A DNA stretch of 64,000 bases from Dromiciops gliroides (lineage: Eukaryota > Chordata > Mammalia > Microbiotheria > Microbiotheriidae): positions 264,940,441 to 265,004,440 of the forward strand of contig NC_057862.1 in NCBI RefSeq assembly GCF_019393635.1. Reading direction: 5' to 3'. The number at the start of each line of letters is the position of its first letter. The first letter of the stretch is position 1. Made by a program: the position numbers and the translations under genes. Of the stretch, positions 23,036 through 35,096 are shown one piece after another. The notes under the pieces were generated by a model. It searched no databases. It saw nothing but the letters and a program-made list of their open reading frames with translations, and was not told the DNA's origin.

Positions 23036-24338
23036 TGTTTCTCTAATTTGTTTATGATATGATCTGTTATAGATAGGTCATGTATCCATTCAGAATTTAT
23101 CTTGGTATAAAGTGTGAGGTTGTAGGTCTAAATTTAATTTCTTCCATACAGACTTCCAATTTTCCCATCAATTTTTGTCAAATAATGATTTGTTATCCTT
23201 TTGAGCCACATCTAAACAGACCAATATGGGCACATATTACCTATGTAGGCAATATATTCTAACACACATCATACCCCTTTCACATGAAAAAATTACTTCT
23301 CAAATTTATGGATAACACAAAAGTTCATGACTGAACAAGAAATATAGATCACAAGAGATATAAATTATATTATTATTTTTCTAGTGTGTCAGTTCAATTA
23401 GTGTAGCACTGAATAAGTAAATTAATTTATGTAGTACTGTATTGTCATTTTTATATTGATTTATCCTCTTCATGAACAATTCTGTAAACAGTTATTTGTA
23501 CTTGTATTTATGTAGTTCTTGTGTATATCTTGATAGGTAACTATTTTCTGCAGTAATGTTATTTTAACATATTTTAAATTAATTTTTTCAAACAAAAGAT
23601 GCACCTTCCCTCCTCTACATTCCTTACACTCTCCTCTCCCACACCCCATTGAGAAAGCAAGAAAAACAAAACTCCTGTTACACACATATAAGTCAAGCAA
23701 AACAAATTTGCTCAGTGGCTATGTCCAAGTTCAAAAAAATGTCTCAGTCTACACTCTGAATCTATTACTTCTCTATCAGGAGCTGAGTAGCCCTTTTTTC
23801 ATCATAAGTCCTTTGGAGTTATGGTTGGGCAATGTAGATAATTCTTATCTTTCAAAGTTGTTTGTCTTTATGATATTGTTGATATTATATATCTTGTTCT
23901 CACTTTAGTTTGTAATTATTCATGCAAGTCTTTCCAGATTCCTCTGAAACCATCACCATCAACATTTCTTCCAGAACAATAATATTCAATCACATTCATA
24001 TATCATAAATTGTTTAGCCAGTTGCCAAAAGATGATCTTCTCTGCTTCCAATTCATTGCCACCATGAAAAGAGCTGCTCTAAGTATTTTTGTACACATTG
24101 TCTTTTTCATCTTTCTTTAGCCAACCTCTTTTAGGTAGAGACCCAAGTATTTCTGGTCCAAAGAGTATGCACAGTCTAATAACTTTTTGAGCATAGTTTC
24201 AAATTGCTTTCCAGAATATCTAGACAGGTTTATACTTCCACCAACAGTACAATAATATGGTTGTTTTCACACAGATTCTCTAGCATTTGTAATTTTCCTT
24301 TTTTGTCAACTTTTACCAGTCTGATGGGTGTAAGGTAT
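23036..24338 (-). mobile_element. Old L1 fragments, minus strand
   Basis: 23,040-23,190 and 23,355-23,560 match reversed L1 ORF2 sequence. 23,560-24,338 is another L1 3' end (TTTTAAATTAATTT start, later 'agtatttttgtacacattgt'). All are more diverged than the full-length copy at 25-32 kb. Confidence 0.6.
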
Positions 24339-24850
24339 GTGAGATTAAAATTGGATATTAGATCATAAATCTCCCCTACTAGTCTATCTTAAATCTGTTT
24401 GGTCTTTCATTAGCCTCCTGAGGTAGGCTTAAAAATTTCTGCCAGTTTTCCGGTTTTCTAGAGCAAGATTCCATTCCCTTCAGAAGTGTTTCTCTAGCAT
24501 CTTTTAATCTTTGGAAATCCCTATCATTATTATAATTCCACTCTGGATCCTTTAGAGGCCATTACACATCGGCCTTACCCTTCGCAACAAGGGCATTTCC
24601 TGCTGAGATAATATCTGTAATCTCAGTTGGGGACAGTAAAGTTTCCATAAGGCAAGTAACATCAGCCCAAGAGGGTTGATATATATTAAATATAGTCCTT
24701 AACTGTGAAATTACAGTGTTTGGATTTTTCTCAAAACTAGGGATAATTGATTTCCATGCGCTCAAATCACTTGGTTTAAAGGGGCTATATTTTCTGTCTT
24801 GAATTGGTGTTCCTTTTTTGGTATGTTCTATAGTTTCCTGCAGGGGGAGC
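24339..24850 (-). mobile_element. ERV gag (capsid region) fragment, gammaretrovirus-like fossil
   Basis: The minus-strand translation resembles the capsid part of gammaretroviral Gag: a 'PFKPSDLSAWK' type start followed by a QPSWAD-like segment and continuing similarity toward the left. It is a short isolated piece, broken, without recognisable LTRs on either side, lying between an L1 remnant and a SINE. ERV1-like by resemblance; old. Confidence 0.65.
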
Positions 24851-24854
24851 AGTT

Positions 24855-24995
24855 TCAGATGAGGAAACTGAAGCAAATGGAATTAAGTGACTTACCCAGG
24901 GACATACAGCTACTAAGTGCTGAGGCTAGATTTGAACTAAGTAAAATAAGTCTTCCCAGCTCCAGGTCCAATGCTCTATCTATAGTGCTCTGTAT
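24855..24995 (-). repeat. SINE fragment, diverged
   Basis: 'gatgaggaaactgaagcaaa', 'gtgacttacccagggacata' and 'gctctatctatagtgc': body and reversed head of the tRNA-type SINE family, more diverged than the young copies. Confidence 0.6.
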
Positions 24996-25253
24996 GTATA
25001 CATGTGTGTGTATATATAAATATGTATATTTGTATATATAAACATATATATGTGTATCAATCACAATAATTTCTGCATGGATAAATTAGCTAAATATAAA
25101 GGCACATTATTTTTTTCTGATAAAAGTATTTTATTTTTTTCCAGTTACATGTAAAAAATACTTCTCAACATTTGTTTATACAAGCTTTCCAATTTCAAAT
25201 TTTTCTCCCCCCCTTCCCACCTCCCCTCCCCTTGACAGCAGGTAATCTGATAT

Positions 25254-25254
<1 letters not shown>

Positions 25255-25294
<40 letters not shown>
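25255..25294 (+). repeat. (AT)n microsatellite
   Basis: About 20 TA units inside the 3' UTR part of the full-length L1. Confidence 0.95.
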
Positions 25295-25297
<3 letters not shown>

Positions 25298-27382
25298 CAT
25301 TAAACATATGTCTGCATTAGTCATGTTATAAGAGAAGAATCAGAGCAATGAGGAAAAACCTCAAAATAGAAAAACAACAGTACCAAAAGCAAAAGAAATA
25401 GTATGGTTTAATCAGCATCTCTACTCCACAGATCTTTTTTTTTTCTGGATTTGGAGATCCCCTTCCATCATGAGTCCCCGGGAACTCTTCTGTACCATTG
25501 CATTGGTGAGAAGAATCTAGTCCATCACAGCAGATCAACACACAATGTTGATGATACTGTGTACAATGTTCTTCTGGTTCTGCTCATCTCACTCATCATC
25601 AGTTCATGCAAGTCCTTCCAGGTTTCTCTGAACTCCTCCAGCTCATTGTTGCTTACAGCACAATAGAATTCCATTTCATTCATATACCACAACTTGTTCA
25701 ACATTCCCCAATTTATGGGCAACCCCTCAATTTCTAATTCCTTGCCACCACAAAAAGAGCAGCTACAAATATTTTTGTACATGTGGGTCCTTTTCCCTTT
25801 TTTATGATCTCTTTGGGAAAAGACCCAAAAGTGGTATTACTGGGTCAAAGAACATGCACAGCTTTATAGCCCTTTGGGCATAATTCCAGATTGCTCTTCA
25901 GAATGACTGGATCAATTCACAGCTCCACCAACAATGCATTAGTGTTTCAATTTTCCCACAGCTTCTCCAATGTTCATTATTTTCCTTTTTTTGTCATATT
26001 AGCCAATCTGATAGGTGTTAGGTGGTATCTCAGAGTTGTTTTAATTTGCATCTCTCTAATCAATAGTGATTTAGAGCATTTTTTCATATGGGAATAGATA
26101 GCTTTGGTTTCTTCATCAGAAAACTGCCTATTCATATCCTTTGACCATTTCTCAATTGGGGAATGACTTGGATTCTTATAAATTTGATTTACTTCCCTAT
26201 ATATTTTAGAAATGGGACCTTTATCAGAAGTACTGGCCATAAAAATTGTTTCCCAGCTTTCTGCCTCCCTTCTAATTTTGGATGCATTGCTTCTGTTTGT
26301 ACAAAAACTTTTTAATTTAATGTAATCAAAATCATCCATTTTGCATTTCATAATATTCTCTATCTCTTGTTTGGTCATAAACTGTTCTCCTTTCCAAAGA
26401 TCTGAAAGGTAGACTATTCCTTTCTCTCCTAATTTACCTACGGTATCACCTCTTATGTCTAAATCATGTATCCATTTTGACCTTATTTTAGTATAAGGTG
26501 TAAGATGTTGGTCTATGCCTAATTTCTGCCATACTATATTCCAGTTTTCCCAACAGTTTTTGTCAAATACTGAATTCCTATCCCAGAAGCTGGAGTCTTT
26601 GGGTTTATCAAACACTGCATTACTGATGTCATTTGCTACTGTGTCTCCTGTGCCTAGCCTATTCCATTGATCCTCCACTCTATTTCTTAGCCAGTACCAG
26701 ATAGTTTTGATGACTGCCGCTTTATAGTAAGGCTCCAGATTTGGTACAGGTAACCCCCCTTCCTGTGCATTTTTTTTTCATTATTTCCCTTGATATTCTT
26801 GACTTTTTGTTTTTCCAGATGAATTTTGTTATTATTTTTTTCTAGCTCTATAAAATAATTTTAGGTAGTCTGACTGGTCATGGTGCTGAATAGGTAAATT
26901 AATTTAGGTAGAATTGTCAGTTTTACTATATCAGCTCTGCCTATCCATGAGCAATTGATATCTTTCCAATTATTTAGATCTGATTTGATTTGTGTGAAAA
27001 GTGTTTGGTAATTGTGTTCATAGAGTTCCTGGGTTTGTCTTGGCAAGTAGACTCCTAAGTATTTTATATTATCTACCATTACTTTAAATGGAATTTCTCT
27101 TTCTATCTCTTGCTGCTGGACTTTGTTGGTCATGTATAGAAATGCTGATGATTTATGTGGATTTATTTTATATCCTGCTACTTTGCTAAAGTTGTCCATT
27201 GTTTCAAGTAATTTTTGAGTTGATTCTCTAGGATTCTTTAAGTATACCATCATATCAACTGCAAAGAGTGATAGTTTTGTTTCCTCCTTGTCTATTCTGA
27301 TTCCTTTAATTCCTTTTTCTTCTCTGATTGCTAATGCTAAAATTTCTGGTACAATATTGAATAATAGAGGCGATAATGGACA

Positions 27383-27543
27383 GGGGGCAGCTAGGTGGTG
27401 CAGTGGATAGAGCACCAGCCCTGGAGTCAGGAGTACCTGAGTTCAAATCCAGCCTCAGACACTTAATACTTACTAGCTGTGTGACCCTGGGCAAGTCATT
27501 TAACCCCAATTGCCTCACTAAAAAAAAAATTTCTAAAAATTGA
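27383..27543 (+). repeat. Marsupial tRNA-type SINE inserted in the L1
   Basis: Head 'gggggcagctaggtggtgca', poly(A) tail, and a perfect 11-bp target duplication gataatggaca (27,372-27,382 and 27,544-27,554). It is younger than the L1 that it interrupts. Confidence 0.93.
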
Positions 27544-27880
27544 GATAATGGACATCCCTATTTCACCCCTGATCTTATTGGGAAGGCCTCTAACTTATCT
27601 CCATTATATATAATGCTTGCGGATGGTTTTAGGTAGACACTATTTACTATTTTAAGGAAAGCTCCACCTAATCCTAAACTCTCTATTGTTTTTATCAGGA
27701 ATAGGTGCTATATTTTGTCAAAAGCTTTCTCTGCATCTATTGAGATAATCATATGATTTTGGTTAGTTTTCTTATTGATGTGGTTGATTATGTTGATAGT
27801 TTTCCTAATGTTGAACCAGCCCTGCATTCCTGGTATAAATCCCACCTGGTCATAGTGTATTATCCTGGTGATCAGTTGCT

Positions 27881-27883
<3 letters not shown>

Positions 27884-27944
<61 letters not shown>

Positions 27945-28632
27945 GCCTCCACCAGTTGAGGACGACCATGGATCAGTGCCTTGAAGAGCCACAGGCCACA
28001 GTGTGGCCGTGCAGTCCAATAAGGGAGCCTCAGCTCCTGAGTGACTTATAACTGATAACTGCCACATCCCGTGTTGTATCTACCCCAGAGGAGTAGCTGG
28101 AGTGTTCTCTCCAGCGTGCTGGCCTGGGCGGATCAATTGGAAAACAAGTTGTTGCCCATGCAGCAGGTTTTCCCTTTCCACAGCATTGGTAGATCCAAAG
28201 GAGAGGCAGAGCCAATACAGTTTGGCACCAGAGCCACTGCAGGAGTTGCCGGAGGGATGTGATATCCAACATCCAACTGCCTAAGGGACTCCGACTCCTG
28301 ATTTTTCCTCTGGGTTAACTCCCGAAGCCTTTCTCATATATGGGTATAGCCACAAAGCAGTGGTTTAAAATCAGGGTTTCCTTCCTCTAGGCGGCTTGCC
28401 TGCCAAGATTAACGAGCCCCACCTGCCCAAAGCGACTGGTTTTAAGACGCCAGTGACTCACCTTCACCCCTTCTCCTGTTAGTGGAAACAGTTCCGCCAC
28501 GACAAGGCCAGGAGTTGGGCTTCGGTTGTCAAAGGCTATTTGAGACACATGCTATTGGAGCATTTTATAGAGAGTGGGAGCTTATCCCCACTTCCACCCC
28601 AGCATGACAAACCATTGGAACCAAAGGTTCAC
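27884..28632 (-). mobile_element. 749-bp retroelement with (TAG)n tail, possibly RTE-related
   Basis: A GC-richer block that interrupts L1 ORF2 exactly, with an 8-bp target duplication ttgctgta (27,876-27,883 and 28,633-28,640). Removing the block restores a continuous L1 reading (LARRLQQ to [13 protein letters not shown]). On the minus strand it starts at 28,632 and ends in a CTA repeat (the TAG run at 27,881-27,943). A tail made of a trinucleotide microsatellite rather than poly(A) is known from RTE-clade LINEs and their SINEs. No protein domain is recognised in it, so the family name is a guess. Confidence 0.6.
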
Positions 28633-31600
28633 TTGCTGTAATCTCCTTGCTAATATCTTGTTTAAGATTTTAGCATCAATATTCATTAGGGAAACTGGTC
28701 TATAATTTTCTTTCTCTGTTTTTGCTCTGCCTGGTTTGGGTATCACCAGCATATTTGTGTCATAAAACGAATTTGGTAGAACTCCTTCTTCACCTATTTT
28801 TCCGAATAATTTGTATAATATTGGAATAAATTGTTCTTTAAATGTTTGGTAGAATTCACCTGTAAACCCATCTGGTACTGGGGATTTTTTCTTAGGGAGT
28901 TCATTAATGGCTTGTTCAATTTCTTTTTCTAATATGGGCTTATTTAAGGATTTTATTTCCTCTTCAGTTAACCTGGGCAGTTTGTATTTTTGTAAATATT
29001 TATCCATTTCATTTAGATTATCAAATTTATTGGCATACAGTTGGGCAAAATAGTTCCTAATTATTGCTTTAATTTCCACTTCATTGGTGGTAACATCACC
29101 CCTTTCATTTTTGATACTGGTAATTTGGTTTTCTTCTTTCTTTTTTTTTATCAAATTAACCAATATTTTATCTATTTTATTGGTTTTTTCATAAAACCAG
29201 CTCTTAGTTTTATTGATTAATTCTATAGTTTTTTTGCTTTCAATCTTATTAATTTCTCCTTTAATTTTCAGGATTTCTAGTTTAGTATCTAATTGGGGAT
29301 TTCTAATTTGTTCTCTTTCTAGCTTTTTAAGTTGCATGCCCAATTCATTGATCTCCTCTTTCTCTTTTTTATTCATGTAAGCAGTTAGAGCTATAAATTT
29401 TCCCCTAAGCACTGCTTTGGCTGCATCCCATAGATTTTGGTATGTTGTCTCCTTATTGTCATTCTCTTGGATATAGTTATTGATTTTTTCTATGATTTGT
29501 TGTTTGACCCATTCATTCTTTAGAATGAAATTATTTAGTTTCTGATTGATTTTCAGTCTATTTTTCCGTGGCTCTTTCTTACATGTAATTTTTATTGCAT
29601 CATGATCTGAAAAGGATGCATTTACTATTTCTGCCTTTCTATATTTGACTATGATGTTTTTGTGCCCTAATACATGGTCAATTTTTGAAAATGTGTCATG
29701 TATGGCTGAGAAGGTATATTCCTTTCTATCCCCAGTTTTCTCCAGACATCTATCATGTCTAACTGTTTTAGTAATCTATTCACCTCTTTCACTTCTTTCT
29801 TATTTATTTTTCAGCTAGATTTATCTAATTCTGAGAGGGGGAGATTTAGATCCCCCACTAGTATAGTATTCCTCATTTGACTTCTCCTCTAAGAATTTGG
29901 ATGCTATACCACTTGGCGCATACATATTTAGTATTGATATTGCTTCGTTATCTATAGTGCCTTTTAGCAAGATGTAGTTTCCTTCCTGATCTCTTTTAAT
30001 GAGATTTTTGCCTGCGATTTGTCTGAGATAAGGATTGCTACCCCTGCTTTTTTTACTTTAGCTGAAGCATAATATATTCTGCTCCAGCCTTTTACCTTTA
30101 CTCTGTGTGTATCTCTCTGCTTTAAATGTGTTTCTTGTAAACAGCATATTGTAGGATTCTGGCTTTTAATCCTCTCTGCAGTTCACTTCTGTTTTATAGC
30201 AGAGTTCATCCCATTCACAGTTATTATTACTGTCTATTCCCCTCCATTCTATTTACCCCCTTTGTACTTCCCCCCTTCTTTTACCCTATTCCTCCTAACG
30301 TTTTGCTTCTTACTCCTGCCTCCCCCAGTCTGCCCTCCCTTTTTATGACCCCTCCCTTTTCTTTACCCTTTTCTCCCTTGCTTTTGCCCTCCCTTCTTCA
30401 GTCCCCCCTTCCCCTTCTCCTTCCCCTTTTATTTCCCTAAATATTAAGCTAAGTTTCTTTATCCAAATGAACATATATGTTATTCCCTCTTTGAATCAAA
30501 TCTAATGAGAGTAGGGTTGAAACAATGTTCACCCCTCCCTTCTTTCCCTCTATTGTAATACCTTTTTTTTTCACCTTTTCATATGATGTAATTCACCCAT
30601 TCCACCTCCTCTTTCCTCTTCTCCCTATATAAGCTCCCTTTTTAACCCCTTAATTTCCTTTATGTCATCACATCAAAGACAATTTATATTTATACCCTCT
30701 GTGTATAATCCCTCTGTCTGCCCAAATACATTTACAATTCTCAAGAGTTATAAGTATTATCTTCCCATGTAGGGATGTAAACAGTTTAACCTTATTGAGT
30801 AACTTTTTTCCCCTGTTTACCTTTTTAAACTTCTCTTGAGTATTGTATGTTAAGATCAAAATTTCTATTCAGTTCTGGTCTTTTCATCAGGAAACCTTGA
30901 GAGTCCCCAGTGTCATTGAATGTCCATCTTTTCCCCTGAAAGAGAATGCTCAGTTTTGCTGGGTAATAGATTCTTGGCTGCAATCCAAGCTCCTTTGCCT
31001 TCCAGAATATCATATTCCAAGCCTTGTGGTCCTTTAATGTTGAAGCTTCCAGGTCCTGAGCAATCCTGACTGTGACTCCATGATATTTAAATTGCTTCTT
31101 TCTGACTGCTTGGAGTATTTTCTCCTTCACCTGATAGTTCTGGAATTTGGCTACAATATTCCTTGGAGTTTTCCTTTTGGGGTCTCTTTCAGGAGGTGAT
31201 CAGTGGATTCTTTCAATGATGATTTTATCCTCTGATTCTATGATATCAGGGCAGTTCTCCTTAATAATTTCCTGGAATATGGTGTCTAGACTTTTTTTCT
31301 GATCATGGCTTTCAGGCAGCCCAATGATTCTCAAATTGTCTCTCCTTGATATGTTTTCCACATCAGTTGTCTTTCCAATAAGGTATTTCACATTTTCTTC
31401 TATTTTTTTTTCATTCTTTTGATTCTGCTTGACTGATTCCTGGTGTCTCATGGATTCCTTATCTTCCAACTGTCCAATTTTAATTTTTAAGGCATTGTTT
31501 TCTTCAATGAGATTATGCACCATTTTTTTCCATTTGACCACATGAATTTTTTTAGGCATTGTTTTCTTCAGTGAGATTATGCACGTTTTTTTCCATTTGG

Positions 31601-32845
31601 CCAGATGAATTTTTTAAGGAATTGTTTTCTTCAGTCAATCTTTGTGCTTCCTTTTCCAAGCTGCTGATTTTTTTTTCATAATTTTCTTGTGTTGCTTTCA
31701 TTTCTCTCAATTGATTTTTAAAATCCTTTTTGAGCTCCTCCCAGAAGGCTTTTTGTTCTTGAGACCAATTCATCTTTTCTCTTGAGGCTTCGCATGTAGG
31801 CAATTTGGGAGTATTGTCCTCATCTGAATTTGTGTTTGCCTCTTCCCTGTCAACACAGAAGCTCTCAAAGGTGAGAGTTCTTTTTTGTTTTTTACTCATA
31901 ATGCAGCTTATTTTATTTTATTTTATTTTTAAGTTGAGGTCTCCTCTGTGGGCACCAGGGTCCCTGTTTCAAGCTTCTTGTGCTGGCATATAGGGGCTGT
32001 GTCACTGGCTCTCTATACTTAGGCTTGTAGATTTTTCACCGCCCTGGACTTCCTGTCAGAGCACACTGGGATCGGTGGATGTGGCCCTGGACTTCCTGTC
32101 CAAGCACGCTGGAATCAGTAGGCCTTCTGGCACTTGTCCTGTGGGTATCCCTCCAGCTGGCAATCTGCCCTCTCGCTGGTGCAGGTGGGTTTCACCACTG
32201 TTTTGTTGCGCCACCGGCTTGTTGTGCCAGGATCCAAGAGCCTCAGTTGCTCGGCTGTGTCCCATAGCTTCCTGCTGACTTGCCCCACCCTCTCCCCCAC
32301 GCTGCACTGCAGTGAGCTGAGCCTCCCTTTTGCCTGAGTGAGAACGACCTTTCCAGAAGTCTTCTAAATTATCTCTGGTTGGAAGACTCTGTCTTTCTGT
32401 CTCTTTGCAGGTTCTGTAGTTTCAGAATCCATTTAGAGGTTTGATTTAATGTTCTTTTTGAGGGAACAGAAGGAGAGCTCACACGATTTGCTGGCTACTC
32501 TCTGCCATCTTGGCTCCACCCCCCAAGGCACATTATTTAAAAATTAGAAGAGAATGGAAGGCTATAATAATCAACACTTGGGATAGGGTCATGAAAAACC
32601 TTGACAAAGATAATATTATAAAATAAGTAGAATGAATTTTTTTTTCAAAACTATTTCTTCTTCTAAACTTTACCGGTTATCTTTAGCCATTTTTTATTCC
32701 ATTATTCTCTCTTCTTCATTCCCTACATCTAATAGGTTGCAAAGTTTTATTGTCTCTACCTCCACAAAATCTCTTACATCCGCCTTTTTCTTGCCACCTA
32801 TACAACCATATCCTATTACTTCCCTTCATGTAAATATCAATTTTT

Positions 32846-32996
32846 TAATGATTCTTTTTTTTTTTGCAGGACAATCAGGGTTAAGTGACTTGCCCAGGTT
32901 CACACAGATAGTGTCAAGTGTCTGAGGCCAGATTTGAACTTAGGTCCTCCTGAATCCAAGGCTGGTGCTTTATCCACTGTGCCACCTAGCTGCCCC
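32846..32996 (-). repeat. Marsupial tRNA-type SINE
   Basis: T-run, 'gggttaagtgacttgcccag' and reversed head 'actgtgccacctagctgccc'. Target duplication taaatatcaattttt at 32,831-32,845 and 32,997-33,011. Confidence 0.9.
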
Positions 32997-33138
32997 TAAA
33001 TATCAATTTTTAAAAAAATAAATGCCAACTTTCAACAAAGTGACCAAAATTGTGAGTAACATCATAAATGCAAATTTAAGCTTCCACTTCACATCCCTAA
33101 AGATGCCAACATGGTAAAAAATTTTAATCAATATTGAT

Positions 33139-33330
33139 CTAGATCAGGTCTTCTTAATCTTTTTTGACTCATGACCCCTTTTTACATGTTTTTACAAGAC
33201 CCCAGGCATATAAGTATATAAAATACCTATACATAACCTTTTACTGTTGCCAAACGTTTTGCAACCCCCACATTCAGTTATGCGACCTCATATGGGGTTG
33301 TGACCCACAGTTTAAGAAGCTAAGGTTAAA
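33139..33330 (+). mobile_element. Possible hAT-type non-autonomous DNA transposon
   Basis: Imperfect inverted ends: 'caggtcttcttaatcttttt' at the left and 'cacagtttaagaagctaagg' at the right. The phrases 'gactcatgacccctttt' and 'tatggggttgtgaccc' are typical of short hAT (Charlie-like) relics. A clean 8-bp target duplication was not found. Confidence 0.45.
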
Positions 33331-33617
33331 TGAAAGGAAACAAACATACTGATTCCTTGCTGGTGATGTGATTTGGCCCTACCATTTTGGAAAACAATTT
33401 AGAATTATCCCAAAAATGTTAACAAAATAAGGTACTATCCATCAGTCCTGGCAATATGTTGACACATCCAAGGAGTTTCTTTTCTTACTTGGAAATTTTT
33501 ATTTTCTTCTAAGGACAGGAAAAAAAAGACATTTGTGTGATAAACATTGACAAGGCTGATTCGCCTCTCAGGGGAAAAAAGTAATTAGAGGGAAAAGTAC
33601 TTACTAAAGACAAAGAT

Positions 33618-33618
<1 letters not shown>

Positions 33619-33662
<44 letters not shown>
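33619..33662 (+). repeat. (GT)n microsatellite
   Basis: About 21 GT units; gives a false poly-Cys-Val ORF. Confidence 0.97.
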
Positions 33663-33664
<2 letters not shown>

Positions 33665-34498
33665 AGCAATTCATTTCCATATGACTGTTGTGGGAGCTTT
33701 GAGGGTCATAACAGAGAAACTCTGAGAACTATAAGAAAATTGAACATTGTCCATTTATGGCAGGCAGATCTGACAGAAATGTACATTTTTCTTTCTCGCT
33801 GTATAGATGAATCACTTCACAGTGCCTAGAGTCAACAACCAGAGACAGACAAAAGCAAAATGAAAACAGAAGCAGAGCACCTTGAAGCTGAATGAAGAAG
33901 AGAGTACAGGACAGGAAAAAAAGAGGAAATACTTCAAAAGATCAAGCTGAGCAGAGGAAAGCAGGTATTGCAGTTGTTGGGAGCTGATCTGATTGGAGGA
34001 AAGTTCTACTTTTTGAAATAACAATCTGAAATAAGGGAAAGACTTGCTTTCCCTTAACCTTTCCTGCCACTTATATCTTGAAAAGTGGAAATTCTTCTGA
34101 GGTTTATCTGCCTTGATCTTTACTGCCATCTATGGCTTAAAAGGGGAAAATTTCTCAGAGCCCAATGAGAAGATCTGAATCTCTCTTAAATTGCAAACTT
34201 AAGGAAATTGTTTTGCTGAGAGAGTTAAAGCTGCCTCTCTCTGCAGAGGGAGCTATGTAAATTTCAACCTTAGGATCTCTGCTTTTACTAAATGCTTAAC
34301 ACTGCTTTAATAGACTGAGAAGCATCCAGAAGAGAGGTGACTTGTCACACCAGAACTAGGCTTTCATGCCTAGCGGGCAGGTAAGGATATAAAAAATATC
34401 AAGTTCTGGTAGCTCTGAAAATATGGATTTCTCTGCTCCTATGACTTACAACACTACAGCCACAAGATCATGTAGGGTTCAAGACATTAGCAGACCCT
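33663..34498 (+). other. Intergenic, not recognised
   Basis: Purine-rich text around 33,830-33,990 and a moderately AT-rich remainder. No ORF resembles a known protein and no end structure was found. Confidence 0.4.
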
Positions 34499-34869
34499 TG
34501 TGAAAGCTAAAATTCTAGCTAAACTATCTAAAATATCTAATGAGTGGTCGCCAATAAATTATAAGCTTTAGCAAGAGTTAGACTTTTAAGCATTTATTAA
34601 GGAGAATAAGAATTTGGTAAAGAGAAAAGAAAAGCCTACATTCATCTATCTATTAAAGGGAGAGCACATTTCTAGCTCTGCTCTCTGCCAGAGTCCCCAG
34701 GAAAAGACCCTATTTAGAGCGCCAGGCTCTTCCTTCTTCCCCCCACCAGCAAACGTCACTTCCTGATGCCAAAGAAAAGACCCATGGTCTTGCCCTCAGA
34801 GACGTTCACTTCATGGCGCAGCTTTTCTACAGTAAGTCTCCAGCAGGTGGCATCATTCCAATCATTACA
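34499..34869 (-). mobile_element. Solo LTR, same family as 18,937-19,376 (fossil)
   Basis: 371 bp with tg...ca ends (tgtgaaagctaaaat to atcattaca), flanked by the 4-bp duplication ccct (34,495-34,498 and 34,870-34,873). It shares long blocks such as 'aaattataagctttagcaag' with the copy at 18.9 kb, but is shorter in the middle. ERV1-like, old, no coding part. Confidence 0.7.
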
Positions 34870-34941
34870 CCCTAAAATTCAATTTAAAAAACAACTGGGT
34901 TTATAATAAGATTTAAAAGGATAAAATTCCTGGATTTTTTT

Positions 34942-35083
34942 TTTTTTAGTGAGGCAATTGGGGTTAAGTGACTTGCCCAGGGTCACACAGCTAGTAAGTG
35001 TTAAGTGTCTGAGGCCAGATTTGAACTCAGGTACTCCTGACTCCAGGGCCGGTGCTCTATCCACTGCACCACCTAGCTGCCCC
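34942..35083 (-). repeat. Marsupial tRNA-type SINE
   Basis: 'gaggcaattggggttaagtg' through 'actgcaccacctagctgccc'. Target duplication cctggattttttt at 34,929-34,941 and 35,084-35,096. Confidence 0.93.
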
Positions 35084-35096
35084 CCTGGATTTTTTT

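Larger units (their letters stand above)
25113..32524 (-). mobile_element. Full-length L1 LINE, minus strand, with nested insertions
   Basis: About 6.5 kb of L1 plus two insertions, flanked by a perfect 14-bp target duplication aaggcacattattt (25,099-25,112 and 32,525-32,538). From 5' to 3' on the minus strand: a GC-richer 5' UTR (32,524-31,900) with a repeated 'ggccctggacttcctgtc'; ORF1 (31,899-30,825) in three frames, with coiled coil, RRM (LRIIGLPESHDQ) and C-terminal domain; a pyrimidine-rich spacer; ORF2 with endonuclease (to about 29,500), RT (29,412-26,861) and C-terminal region (26,678-25,525); and an A-rich 3' end. The RT motif reads FAVD instead of FADD. Frameshifts in both ORFs and two insertions (27,383-27,543 SINE; 27,884-28,632) make it dead. 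Confidence 0.92.

Noticed and set aside
33623-33829. Cys-Val-rich ORF as a small secreted protein
   Set aside because: Its N-terminal half is the GT microsatellite and the rest has no recognisable feature.
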